Assembly (NCBI GenBank): GCA_036494715.1 | Contig: DASXNY010000007.1 | Span: 45,475-109,474, forward strand | Source of the DNA: JAICJR01 sp036494715 | Lineage (GTDB): Bacteria; Actinomycetota; Thermoleophilia; Solirubrobacterales; Thermoleophilaceae | DNA: 64,000 nt | Reading direction: 5' to 3' | In this document: positions 33,670 through 41,821 of the stretch, in pieces | How the letters are laid out: each line of letters begins with the position of its first letter | How positions within the stretch are numbered: the first letter of the stretch is position 1 | Notes under the pieces: generated by a model | Databases searched by the model: none | Told to the model about the DNA's origin: nothing | Seen by the model: the letters and a program-made list of their open reading frames with translations, nothing else | Position numbers and translations under genes: made by a program

Positions 33670-34571
33670 ACGGGCGCTCGGTAAAGCGGGAAGAAGCCGC
33701 TCGGCTCGCGGCCGGCGCTGAGGCGCTCGTAGGCCGCCGGATCGCTCACGAGCTCGTGGGTGTAGAAGGGCGCGCTCGAGTTGGCAAAGCCGCGCTTGAA
33801 GTGCTCGAGGGCGTCGCCGGGCGTGAGGCCGCCGCCGAGGTTGAGCGGCAGCTCGAGCTCGCGCGCGAGCTCGATCAGCGCGGCGACGGTGGACTTGAAC
33901 GGCGAGTGCTCGAGCAGGTCGTCGGCGGTGCCGCCGAGGAAGTAGTGGAGCACGCCGTCGCTCGCCGCCACGATCGCGCCGGCCGCCGCGCGCCCGTCCG
34001 GCGCGTGGGTGATCAGCAGCCGAGCACTGGCCGCTGCCAGCACGGCTGTGAGGTAGTCGTCGTCGAAGAAGTAGCGCCGCGCCGCCTCGGTGCGCACCAT
34101 CGTCTGGCGGTAGAGAGCGCCGAAGGCCTCGACGTCGTCCGACTCGCCGGTGCGGTAGCCGAGCCGCTCGTTGCGCCGGATGTGGCGAGCGTGCGTCGAG
34201 CGGATCTCGACCTCCGCGCGCGGGTCCACGAGCTGCACCTCGTTGCGCAGCGTGCCGCCCTCGAGCGAGGGCTCGCCGCCGACGCCGTCGCGCAGGAACA
34301 CCGCCACGAGCCCGGTGGCCGACCAGTCCACCTCGCGCGGGTCGAGCGACTCGGTCGCGGCCGGCACGAGCGCGCCCGGGTAGCCGTAGGCGGAGCTGGC
34401 GTCGAAAAGGCCGTCGCTACCCGGGATCTCGCGCACCTGGAGCCCGGCGGCGAAGCGCTCGCCGACCACGAGCGAGTGCGTGAGCCGCTCGGCGCGCTGG
34501 AACTCCTCGCTGCGGAAGAAGTCGGCGCTGCGGGCACGCTCGCCGCCGTCCTCGATCAGCTCGGCCCTCAC
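33666..34571 (-). CDS. FemAB-like/GNAT aminoacyl- or acyltransferase
   Basis: A 301-residue protein with the tandem-GNAT look of FemAB/BioF2-like enzymes: ARHIRRNERLGYRTGESDDV (a variant of the family KxRRNxRxA pattern), VEAFGALYRQTMVRTEAARR, YFFDDDYLTAVLA, HYFLGGTADDLLEHSPFKST and LNLGGGLTPGDALEHFKRGF. The last segment resembles the FemA motif placing substrate in a glycine-rich cleft. Members build peptidoglycan cross-bridges or acylate glycans. It sits in a glycan-assembly region. GTG 34571 overlaps the stop of the upstream GNAT gene by GTGA, fixing the start. Confidence 0.8.
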   Translation of the reverse strand: MRAELIEDGGERARSADFFRSEEFQRAERLTHSLVVGERFAAGLQVREIPGSDGLFDASSAYGYPGALVPAATESLDPREVDWSATGLVAVFLRDGVGGEPSLEGGTLRNEVQLVDPRAEVEIRSTHARHIRRNERLGYRTGESDDVEAFGALYRQTMVRTEAARRYFFDDDYLTAVLAAASARLLITHAPDGRAAAGAIVAASDGVLHYFLGGTADDLLEHSPFKSTVAALIELARELELPLNLGGGLTPGDALEHFKRGFANSSAPFYTHELVSDPAAYERLSAGREPSGFFPLYRAPV

Positions 34572-35083
34572 CCGCTGAAGTCCTCTGGCGAGAGTCCGTA
34601 GACCGCGACGTCGAGCAGCCGCCCCTCGCGCTGCACGTGCCCGCGCATCATGCCCTCGAGCTCGAAGCCGAGCCGCTCGACCACCCGCCGCGCCCGGGCG
34701 TTGTCGGCCAGGATCAGCTCGAACACGCGGTGCGCGCCGAGCTCGCCGAACGCGCGCTCGATCGTGAGCCGCTGCGCCTCGCTGCCCACCCCTCTGCCCC
34801 ACAGCTCGGGGTCGCCGATCAAGATGCCGAGCTCGGGCGCCGCCTGGCCGCCGAGCCCGTAGAGCGCGCTGAAGCCGGCCGCCTCTGGCCGCTCGTCCAC
34901 GTCGATCGCCCACTTGCGGTCGGCACCCTCGGCCCGCGCCGCGCGCTCCACCCAGCGCCGCGCCTCCTCCTCGCCGAATGCCGTGCGCTGCTCCACCAGC
35001 CCCTCGATCACCTGCGGCGTGTTGAACCAGCGGTGGACCGCGTGAGCGTCCGCTGACCGGAAGTCCCTCAGCGCAACCCGCAC
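34568..35083 (-). CDS. GNAT N-acetyltransferase (RimJ/RimL type)
   Basis: A 171-residue acetyltransferase with the GNAT A-motif region ELWGRGVGSEAQRLTIERAF, the acetyl-CoA pyrophosphate loop (Q/R-x2-G-x-G/A type), and ILADNARARRVVERLGFELE, diagnostic of the RimJ/RimL subgroup. It acetylates amino groups of proteins, amino sugars or small molecules. Its position between a phosphoglycosyl transferase and a FemAB-like gene suggests acetylation of an amino sugar, which is inference. It lies 10 bp downstream of the sugar transferase gene. Confidence 0.87.
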   Translation of the reverse strand: MRVALRDFRSADAHAVHRWFNTPQVIEGLVEQRTAFGEEEARRWVERAARAEGADRKWAIDVDERPEAAGFSALYGLGGQAAPELGILIGDPELWGRGVGSEAQRLTIERAFGELGAHRVFELILADNARARRVVERLGFELEGMMRGHVQREGRLLDVAVYGLSPEDFSG

Positions 35084-35093
35084 GCGGCGGAGC

Positions 35094-35687
35094 CTAACCG
35101 GAGTAGAGGCCGTGACCGGAGACGAGCAGCCAGAACGTCTTCGCGAGGATGCGCAGGTCGAGCCAGAGCGAGCGATGGTCGACGTACCAGATGTCGAGCT
35201 CGATCCGCTCCGGCCAGGAGAGCGAAACGCGCCCGTTCACCACGGCCCACCCGGTGAGCCCGGGCTTGACCTCGAGCCGGCGGCGCTGGTGGCCCGAGTA
35301 GCGCTCCACCTGCGACGGGATCGTGGGCCGTGGCCCGACGATCGCCATCTCGCCGCGCAGCACGTTGACGAGGTTGGGCAGCTCGTCCAGCGAGTAGCGC
35401 CGCAGCAGCGCGCCGCTGCGCGTGATGCGCGGATCGCCCTGGCTGAGCGCCACATCGGGCCCCCGATCCGACCCGACCGCCATCGTCCGCAACTTGTAGA
35501 GGTCAAACAGCTCTCCATCGCGCCCAACCCTGCGCTGCCGAAAAATCGCGGGCCCCCGCGACTCGAGCCGAATGGCAACCATCGCGACAGCCACCAGCGG
35601 AGCCGTAAGCGCGAGAGCACACGCGGCAATGAGCTTGTCGAGCAACTCCGGAGTCGGCGGACTGCGGACTGCGGACTGCGGACTCAC
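35094..35687 (-). CDS. small phosphoglycosyl transferase (bacterial sugar transferase, PglC/WcaJ-core type)
   Basis: A 197-residue monotopic enzyme that loads the first sugar-phosphate onto undecaprenyl phosphate. After a short N-terminus, a hydrophobic re-entrant helix (ALALTAPLVAVAMVAI) is followed by FRQRRVGRDGELFDLYKLRT, SLDELPNLVNVLRGEMAIVG, VKPGLTGWAVVNGR and LDIWYVDHRSLWLDLRILAK. It lacks the multi-helix N-terminal part of WbaP. GTG 35687 overlaps the stop of the upstream glycosyltransferase (GTGA). The first codons are encoded by a 7-bp tandem repeat, so slippage could switch the gene off. Confidence 0.88.
   Translation of the reverse strand: MSPQSAVRSPPTPELLDKLIAACALALTAPLVAVAMVAIRLESRGPAIFRQRRVGRDGELFDLYKLRTMAVGSDRGPDVALSQGDPRITRSGALLRRYSLDELPNLVNVLRGEMAIVGPRPTIPSQVERYSGHQRRRLEVKPGLTGWAVVNGRVSLSWPERIELDIWYVDHRSLWLDLRILAKTFWLLVSGHGLYSG
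35659..35684. repeat. 7-bp tandem repeat (GGACTGC x3.7) at the start of the sugar transferase gene
   Basis: Three perfect GGACTGC units (35659-35679) plus GGACT. On the coding strand this is GCAGTCC repeated just inside the GTG start at 35687. The unit length is not a multiple of three, so gain or loss of one unit shifts the frame. Confidence 0.8.
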
Positions 35688-36802
35688 CTTTCCTTCTCCC
35701 ACACAGCAGGAATCCCACCCCGCAACCAATCCACGAACCCAACGGCGATCGACGCCGTGACGAGCGCGTAGTAGTAGGCCAGCCTGAGCGGACGGAGCGG
35801 GACGTACGCGCCCAGCGCGGCGGCGAGCAGGAACAGTCCCTGCAGCGCGAGCGTGACCGCATAGATCCGGCCGTGCCCGAGCAGCGCGATGTTGCTGAGG
35901 AGCGCGAGCAGGTGCAGCAGCGGCGACGCGTAGCGCAACAGCCGATGCGAGACGAGCTCGAACGCGAACAGCGGCGTGTAGCCGCGCAGCGACAGCATCC
36001 CGCCGCGCAGCACGGTGCCGAAGGCGCGGCTCATCATCCTCCGCTTGCGCCGGAACTCGCCCTGGAGGCTGGGCACCATCGGCTCCTCGGCGAGCGCGCC
36101 CGCCGCGTACAGCGAGCGCAGCTTGCGCCGCGCCATGCGGAACGGCAGCGACAGGTCGCCCGTGTACGGGTCGCCCGCCACGTAGTGCGCGCGCCGCAGC
36201 GCGTAGATCGCGCCGTTGCCGGCCGTGATGCCGCCGAGGCGCGACTCGAGCGTGCGCACCGCCATCTCGTAGCGCCAGTAGAGGCCCTCCTGGTTGGAGG
36301 CGCCCTCGTCGGCGGTGAAGCGCACCTGCCCGCACACGTAGCCCACCGACGGGTCGGCGAGCGGCGCCACCAGCCGCCGCAGGGCGTCCGGCGCCCAGAG
36401 GCTGTTGGCGTCCGAGAAGGCGAGGATCTCGCCACGCGCCTGCTTCACCGCGGCGTCCTGCGCCGCCGCCTTGCCGAGCCGCGGGAGGTCGAGCACGAGG
36501 TCGGCGCCGGCCGCGGCCGCGAACTCCGCCGTGCGGTCCTCGGAGCCGTCTGAGGCCACGATCACGTGCAGCCGGTCGCGCGGATAATCGAGCGCCAGCG
36601 CGTTGCGCACCTTGCCCTCGATCACGCGCTCCTCGTCGTAGGCGGCCACCACCAGCGTGACGCTGGGAACGGCGTCGGCCCGCTCCGGGAGCGCCCGCGT
36701 TCGCCCCACCCGGGCGAGCACCCACAGCAGCGCCGGGTAGCCGGCGTGCGTGTACACGAGCAGCCCGAGCGAACACCAGAACACGATCGCCAGCACGGTC
36801 AC
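35684..36802 (-). CDS. membrane glycosyltransferase family 2
   Basis: A 372-residue GT2 enzyme. An N-terminal membrane helix (LAIVFWCSLGLLVYTHAGYP) precedes the GT-A domain: VTLVVAAYDEERVIEGKVRN, VIVASDGSEDRT (metal/nucleotide Asp) and LAFSDANSLWAPDAL. Three or four C-terminal helices (~280-360) probably guide the product to or through the membrane. The architecture resembles processive or polyprenol-directed transferases. GTG 36802 starts the gene 9 bp after the GT4 gene; the stop overlaps the sugar transferase start. Confidence 0.88.
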   Translation of the reverse strand: MTVLAIVFWCSLGLLVYTHAGYPALLWVLARVGRTRALPERADAVPSVTLVVAAYDEERVIEGKVRNALALDYPRDRLHVIVASDGSEDRTAEFAAAAGADLVLDLPRLGKAAAQDAAVKQARGEILAFSDANSLWAPDALRRLVAPLADPSVGYVCGQVRFTADEGASNQEGLYWRYEMAVRTLESRLGGITAGNGAIYALRRAHYVAGDPYTGDLSLPFRMARRKLRSLYAAGALAEEPMVPSLQGEFRRKRRMMSRAFGTVLRGGMLSLRGYTPLFAFELVSHRLLRYASPLLHLLALLSNIALLGHGRIYAVTLALQGLFLLAAALGAYVPLRPLRLAYYYALVTASIAVGFVDWLRGGIPAVWEKER

Positions 36803-36811
36803 GGCCGCGAA

Positions 36812-37912
36812 TTATTGGCGAAGCAGCGTCTGGTACAGGCCAAGCGTGCTCTGGGCGACCGTTTCCCAGGAGTACGGCCCGGCGGCGGCACGGGCGGCTG
36901 CCGCCCCCAGCTCGGCGCGCGCGGACGGGTCCGCCAGCAGCTCGCGAAGCGCCGTCGCAAGCGCCTCCTCGTCGCCCGGCGGCACGAGCCGCGCGGCGCC
37001 GTGCGCCGCCACTTCGCCGAAGCCGCCGACATCAGACAGGAGCAGCGGCTTGCCGAACGCGAGCGCGGTGTAGAGCACGCCGGACTGGTCGGCGTCGCGG
37101 TAGGGCAGCACGACGAGGTCGGCACGGCGGAAGTACGCCGGCAGCTCGAGGTCGCCGACGAAGTGCGACACGAAGCGCACCCGCTCGCCGGCGAGCGCGC
37201 GCAGCGGCGCCATGTCCACTCGCGGCATGCCCACCACCCACAGCTCCGCGCCGGGGACCGAGCGCCACGCGCGCAGCAGCACGTCGACGCCCTTGTAGTC
37301 GCGGATCAGGCCGAAGAAGAGCACCACCGGCCCCTCGACCGCCCCCAGCTCCCGCGGCAGCGGCAGCTCGCGCTCCTGACGCGTGAGGTAGTCGAACGCG
37401 CCGTGCGGGATCACGTGCAGCCGCGCCGGGTCCGCGCCCAGCCGCTCCGCCTGCGCCGCACCGTGCCGGGAGTGCACCACCACGGCGTCCATCGCGCGCA
37501 GGAGGCGCCGGCGGGCAAAGGCCTGGCCGGGGCGCTGCTCGTGGGCGATCACGTTGTGCGCGGTGAGCACCTGCGGGCGCTTCGCCGGCAGCAGCCAGGC
37601 GTCGAGCTGCTCGACACTGAACCACTGCCAGTGCACGACGTCCGCGCGCTCGGCCTCACGCCGGTAGCGCAGCATGTCCGGCACGTGCTCGGCGAGCTTG
37701 AGCGCGCGACGGCCGGGCGCGTCGAGTCCCCGGGCCGAGCTGCGGCGGTAGAACAGCTCCTTAACTTCGTATCCATCCGGGCTGGCTACCGTGCCGTACA
37801 GGAAGCGACTTGTGACGAGCTCGACGTCCGCGCCGGCCCGTGCGAGAGCGGCCGCCAGGGAGCGGTCGTAGGGCGGGGTGAACGCCGACGGGTCCACGAG
37901 TTGCACGTGCAT
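36812..37912 (-). CDS. glycosyltransferase family 4
   Basis: A 366-residue GT-B protein. Acceptor half: MHVQLVDPSAFTPPYDRSLA, DVVHWQWFSVEQLDAWLLP, VLTAHNVIAHEQRPGQAF. Donor half: VVLFFGLIRDYKGVDVLLRA, LVVLPYRDADQSGVLYTALA and LLLSDVGGFGEVAAHG. The position normally held by E-x7-E is occupied by Q-S-G-V-L-Y-T-A, as in some rhamnosyl/mannosyl GT4s. ATG 37912 is preferred over a codon five residues upstream because it begins the conserved strand. It is divergent from the next GT2 gene across only 17 bp. Confidence 0.87.
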   Translation of the reverse strand: MHVQLVDPSAFTPPYDRSLAAALARAGADVELVTSRFLYGTVASPDGYEVKELFYRRSSARGLDAPGRRALKLAEHVPDMLRYRREAERADVVHWQWFSVEQLDAWLLPAKRPQVLTAHNVIAHEQRPGQAFARRRLLRAMDAVVVHSRHGAAQAERLGADPARLHVIPHGAFDYLTRQERELPLPRELGAVEGPVVLFFGLIRDYKGVDVLLRAWRSVPGAELWVVGMPRVDMAPLRALAGERVRFVSHFVGDLELPAYFRRADLVVLPYRDADQSGVLYTALAFGKPLLLSDVGGFGEVAAHGAARLVPPGDEEALATALRELLADPSARAELGAAAARAAAGPYSWETVAQSTLGLYQTLLRQ

Positions 37913-37929
37913 CCGTGGAGGATTCAACA

Positions 37930-38856
37930 GTGCGCCTGTCCTATTGCGTCGTGAACACCGGCAAGCGGGAGCTGCTGATGGCCTGCCTGGACGCCATCGA
38001 GCGCCTCACGCCCAGCGGCCTCGAGCACGAGGTGCTGGTGCTCGACAACGCCTCCGAGGACGGTTCCGCCGAGGCCGTGCTGGCGCGCGGGAGCGGCGGC
38101 ATCCGGTTGATCGCGCTCGAGGAACGCGCGGGCAAGGCGGCCAACGACTCGACCCTGCTCGAGGCAGCCCACGGCGACTACTGCCTGCTGCTGAACGAGG
38201 ACACCGAGCTCTTGCCCGGAGCCGTCGAGGCGCTGATGCTGGCGCTCGATCACGATCCCGAGGCCGCCGTGGCCGGCGGCCGCCTGTTCCACCCCGACGG
38301 CACGCCGCAACAGTGCGCCTGGCGCCTCCCGGGCGTGGGCACGGCGTTGGCGGGCGCGCTCTTCCTGCACAAGCTCTTCACCGTGCAGAGCCGCGGCAGC
38401 CACGCCCGCGCCGTCGGCTGGACGCAGTCGAGCGCGATGCTCGTGCGCCGCAGCGCCGCGCGCGATGTCGGCTGGCTCGACCCCGAGTTCTTCGTCTACT
38501 CGGACGAGACCGACTTCTGCAAGCGCCTCGGCGACGTCGGCTGGCGCATCCTCTGGGTGCCCGGCGCGCGGGCGATCCACCACGACCAGCTCAAGCGCGA
38601 CGGCGTCGGCGCCGCCCGCCGGATCGTCGAGTTCCAGCGCGGCCGTGACCGCTACATGCGCAAGCACCACTCCCGTGGGGCGGCGGCGCTCGTGCGCGCC
38701 CTGAGCGCCTGGAGCTACCTCGTGCGGGCGCTCGTGTCGAAGCGTGACAGGGACCGCTACCTGCTCCACGCGAGCCAGGCGCTGCGGCCGTGGCAGGGCA
38801 GGGGGCTGCGCGAGGCGGCCGAGCGCCGTCCTGCTTCGCTGCGCAAAGCGGCGTAA
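37930..38856 (+). CDS. glycosyltransferase family 2 (rhamnosyltransferase-like)
   Basis: A 308-residue GT-A enzyme: LSYCVVNTGKRELLMACLDA, VLVLDNASEDGSAEAVL (the D-N-x-S-x-D-G nucleotide motif of WbbL-like transferases), CLLLNEDTELLPGAVEALM, and DPEFFVYSDETDFCKRLGDV, in which the acidic DE(x)D(x)C segment is the probable base and product site. It is soluble, with a basic C-terminus. It adds a sugar, probably rhamnose, to a lipid-linked intermediate; donor specificity is inferred from family resemblance only. GTG 37930 is chosen because it begins the conserved RLSYCVVN; GTG 37915 is possible. Confidence 0.87.
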   Translation: MRLSYCVVNTGKRELLMACLDAIERLTPSGLEHEVLVLDNASEDGSAEAVLARGSGGIRLIALEERAGKAANDSTLLEAAHGDYCLLLNEDTELLPGAVEALMLALDHDPEAAVAGGRLFHPDGTPQQCAWRLPGVGTALAGALFLHKLFTVQSRGSHARAVGWTQSSAMLVRRSAARDVGWLDPEFFVYSDETDFCKRLGDVGWRILWVPGARAIHHDQLKRDGVGAARRIVEFQRGRDRYMRKHHSRGAAALVRALSAWSYLVRALVSKRDRDRYLLHASQALRPWQGRGLREAAERRPASLRKAA

Positions 38857-38878
38857 GAGGAACTTCAGGCGCCTTTCC

Positions 38879-38884
38879 TATCCT
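38879..38884 (+). promoter_or_regulatory. -10-like TATCCT 7 nt before the PQQ-propeller gene
   Basis: TATCCT ends exactly seven bases before ATG 38892, giving a predicted leaderless mRNA. No ribosome-binding site is visible. Confidence 0.45.
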
Positions 38885-38891
38885 GCACGCG

Positions 38892-40232
38892 ATGCTGAGC
38901 TGGATGCGCCGTCGCTGGGCGTACCTCGCGGCGGCCGCTGTATTGGTCATCGGGGGGGCGCTGGCGATCTATTTGACCGTCGGCCAGCGGCCCGGCGACG
39001 TGGAGAACACCGATGTCCCGTTCACCGCGCCCGCGCCCGCGCCGCCGGCCCCCGCGCCGAAGAAGAAGGCAAAGGCGCCGCCGACGGTGAACTGGCCGCT
39101 CTACGGCTACAACCTGCAGCGCACGCGCTACCTGCCGGCGGCCGACGCCAAGTACGTCAAGCCGCCGTTCAAGCAGGTCTGGAACCGCCCCGTGCACGAC
39201 CTCATGGAGTTCCAGCCCGCGCTCTACAAGGGCACGCTGTTCTTCATCAAGAACAACGGGACGGCGTACGCCGTGCGCACCCGCACGGGCCGCGTGCTGT
39301 GGAAGCGCAGGATCGGCTCGCTGGCGGCATCGTCGCCGGCGTGGTTCAACGGACACGTGTACTTCACGACGCTCTCCGGCCGCATCACCGCCATGAACGC
39401 GAGCAACGGCCACATCCTGTGGGCGAAGAACGTGGGCGCGCGCACCGAGTCGCCGCCCCTGCCCTACCGCGGGCGCATCTACTTCGGCGCCGAGGACGGC
39501 AGCGTCTACGCGATGAACGCGGAGACCGGCAGGACCTACTGGACCTACCACGCCGCCGGGGACGTCACGGCCGGCCCCGCCTACTCGAAGGGGCTCCTCT
39601 ACTTCGGCGACTACGCCGGCAACGTGCAGGCTATTCGCGCCAGTAATGGCTCGCTCGTGTGGAAGACGCACGAGGCCGGGCTGCCGTTCGGGCGCCCGGG
39701 CGGCTTCTACGGCACGCCGGCGATCGCGTTCGGGCGCGTCTATGTCGGCAACCTCGACCGCAAGGTCTACTCGTTCTCCGCGAGCTCGGGCAGCCTCGCC
39801 TGGAGCCATTCCACCGGCGGCTACGTCTATGCGGCGCCCGCCGTCGCCGCGGTGCCCGGCGTGACGCCGACGGTGTTCGTCGGCTCCTACGACAACCGCT
39901 TCTACGCTCTCAACGCGCGCACCGGCGAGCCGCGCTGGACCTACGCCGCCAGCGGCCCGATCTCGGGCGCCGCCAGCGTGATCGGCCGCGTCGTGTACTT
40001 CTCGACGCTCGACTCGCAGCGCACCTACGGACTAGACGTGCGCAACGGCAAGGTCGTCTTCACCTGGGCGCACGGCTCGTACAACCCGGCGATCTCGGAC
40101 GGCCAGCGGCTCTACCTCACGGGCCACTCGGCCGAAACGGCGTTCGAGCCGCGCAACAAGCCGGGCCAGTCGAGCGCCGCCAAGAAGAAGTCCGCCACGG
40201 CCAAGCGCAAGAAGAAGAAGAACGGGACCTAG
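38892..40232 (+). CDS. membrane-anchored PQQ-like beta-propeller protein
   Basis: A 446-residue protein: a basic start (MLSWMRRRW), a membrane helix (~10-28), a Pro/Ala/Lys linker, then about seven propeller blades of the PQQ/YWTD-like type with repeated A-x-N/R-x-x-T-G-x-x-x-W units (AVRTRTGRVLWKRRIG, AMNASNGHILWAKNVG, ALNARTGEPRWTYAAS). The C-terminus is a Lys-rich tail (AAKKKSATAKRKKKKNGT). No dehydrogenase residues are evident, so a scaffold or binding role outside the membrane is more likely, perhaps with envelope glycan. The stop is shared as CTAG with the O-antigen ligase gene. Confidence 0.82.
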   Translation: MLSWMRRRWAYLAAAAVLVIGGALAIYLTVGQRPGDVENTDVPFTAPAPAPPAPAPKKKAKAPPTVNWPLYGYNLQRTRYLPAADAKYVKPPFKQVWNRPVHDLMEFQPALYKGTLFFIKNNGTAYAVRTRTGRVLWKRRIGSLAASSPAWFNGHVYFTTLSGRITAMNASNGHILWAKNVGARTESPPLPYRGRIYFGAEDGSVYAMNAETGRTYWTYHAAGDVTAGPAYSKGLLYFGDYAGNVQAIRASNGSLVWKTHEAGLPFGRPGGFYGTPAIAFGRVYVGNLDRKVYSFSASSGSLAWSHSTGGYVYAAPAVAAVPGVTPTVFVGSYDNRFYALNARTGEPRWTYAASGPISGAASVIGRVVYFSTLDSQRTYGLDVRNGKVVFTWAHGSYNPAISDGQRLYLTGHSAETAFEPRNKPGQSSAAKKKSATAKRKKKKNGT

Positions 40233-41821
40233 GCCGGCGAGACGCCCTGCGACGCCGCGCTGGCGGCGCCCACTGTTGCGCCGCGCCCGCGCGCACGCGG
40301 CGGCCCCCGCCGCAGCGCGACGCCGATGCCGATCAGCGTCCACACGATCGGGTCCTCGAGGAAGTCCGCGTACAGCAGCGTGTGGAAGACGAGCGCCGCG
40401 AACGCCGCCGCCACCACCATCCGCCCGAGCATGCGCGCGCTCGGCTCGGCCTCGTTGCGCAGGCGCAGGATGCCGCCGAACAAGAGGCGGAACGCGGCCA
40501 CCAGCACGAACAGGTACGCGGCCAGGCCGATCACGCCCTGCTCGGCCGCCACGGTGATCGGGATCGTGTGCGAGGCGGACGCCGCCTGCGCCTGCCCCTT
40601 CTTCTCGCGCGCCCTGAAGCGCTCGGCGAACGAGCCCGAGCCGTAGCCGTAGAGCGGTCGGTCGACAAACATGTCGAGGCCGCCGCGCATCAGGTCCACG
40701 CGGCCGCTCGTGGCGCGGTTGAGCGATTTGGCCGAGTGCCCCTTGAGGTGTACCGAGCCGGGGATCGCGAAGACCACGATCGCGAGTACGGCGAGCGCCG
40801 CCCCCACGCCGATGATCACCGGGCGCGCGCGCCAGCGCACCGCAGCCAGCACCGCCAGGCCCACGAGCAGCGCCGCGAAGCTCGACTGCGAGAGACTCAG
40901 GACGAGCCCGCCCCACAGCAGTGCAAGCAACACGGTGATCCAGACGACGTTGCGCGTGCGCCGCGTCCACAGCAGCAGCGTGGCGAGCGCGACCATCACG
41001 AGCGCGATGTAGCGTCCGTAGATGTTCGGATCGAAGAACAGCGAGTTGACGCGGAAGTACGACCTGAACTCGTTGGCCTCGATCACCTTCGGGTTCCAGA
41101 GCAGCCGGCGTGTGGCGTACTCCCCGAAGCCGATCGCCACGAACACGAGCGACAGCGCGACCGTCACGCGCAGGCACCAGACCTCGAGCCGCGCGGTCCA
41201 TTCCATCGAGGTGAGCAGCTTCAGCAGCAGCGCGAACGGGATGTAGAAGAAGGCGACGTTCTTGAGCGCCGTCTCGAAGTCGGTCGAGTAGGCGGCCTGC
41301 ACCGAATAGAGCGCCACCGCGATCATCAGCGCGAGCTCCACGTAGCCGGGCGAGCGCTCGGCGGGCGCGAGGCGGTAGCCGTTCTCCGCCCCCAGCGGCC
41401 GCGGGCGCAGCCGCTCCCACACGTAGGCCAGGCCACCAGCGGCCACCACCACGTAGAGCGGCACGAGCAGCAGCGCCGACTGGCCGCCCGCCTGGACGGG
41501 GATGCGGAACGGCAGCGCCGCCACTGCCAGCACCGGCATCAGTAGCGGCCAGCGCAGGAACACCATCGCGAGCGCGGCGATCAGGATCAGCCCGAGCACG
41601 CCGCCGCCCACCAGCTCGGCCGGGTGCGAGCGCAGCGTCTCGAACTGGCTCGAGTTCCACAGCTCGCCCACCAGCAGCACCGGGCACAGTACGAGCGCGA
41701 GCAGCGCGCACACAGCCCGCGCGCGCGGCGTGGCCAGGAAGAACGTGCCCGCGGCGGCCAGCGACGCCGCCACCATGCCGCCGCCCTTGAAGGCGGTGGC
41801 TACTGCGAGAGGAGCGACCAC
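40229..41821 (-). CDS. O-antigen ligase/polymerase family membrane protein
   Basis: A 530-residue protein with ~11-12 membrane helices and a long extracytoplasmic loop before the last helices. The Wzy_C signature is visible: SLSQSSFAALLVGLAVLA, the loop with DMFVDRPLYGYGSGSFAERF, HTIPITVAAEQGVIGLAAYL (family H-x-x-x-x-x-x-x-x-E-x-G). It polymerises or ligates lipid-linked glycan on the outer membrane face. GTG 41821 overlaps the upstream gene by 22 bp; an in-frame ATG at 41776 would give a shorter first helix. It is the last gene of the CapD-LytR_C-FlgD-like cluster. Confidence 0.85.
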   Translation of the reverse strand: MVAPLAVATAFKGGGMVAASLAAAGTFFLATPRARAVCALLALVLCPVLLVGELWNSSQFETLRSHPAELVGGGVLGLILIAALAMVFLRWPLLMPVLAVAALPFRIPVQAGGQSALLLVPLYVVVAAGGLAYVWERLRPRPLGAENGYRLAPAERSPGYVELALMIAVALYSVQAAYSTDFETALKNVAFFYIPFALLLKLLTSMEWTARLEVWCLRVTVALSLVFVAIGFGEYATRRLLWNPKVIEANEFRSYFRVNSLFFDPNIYGRYIALVMVALATLLLWTRRTRNVVWITVLLALLWGGLVLSLSQSSFAALLVGLAVLAAVRWRARPVIIGVGAALAVLAIVVFAIPGSVHLKGHSAKSLNRATSGRVDLMRGGLDMFVDRPLYGYGSGSFAERFRAREKKGQAQAASASHTIPITVAAEQGVIGLAAYLFVLVAAFRLLFGGILRLRNEAEPSARMLGRMVVAAAFAALVFHTLLYADFLEDPIVWTLIGIGVALRRGPPRARGRGATVGAASAASQGVSPA

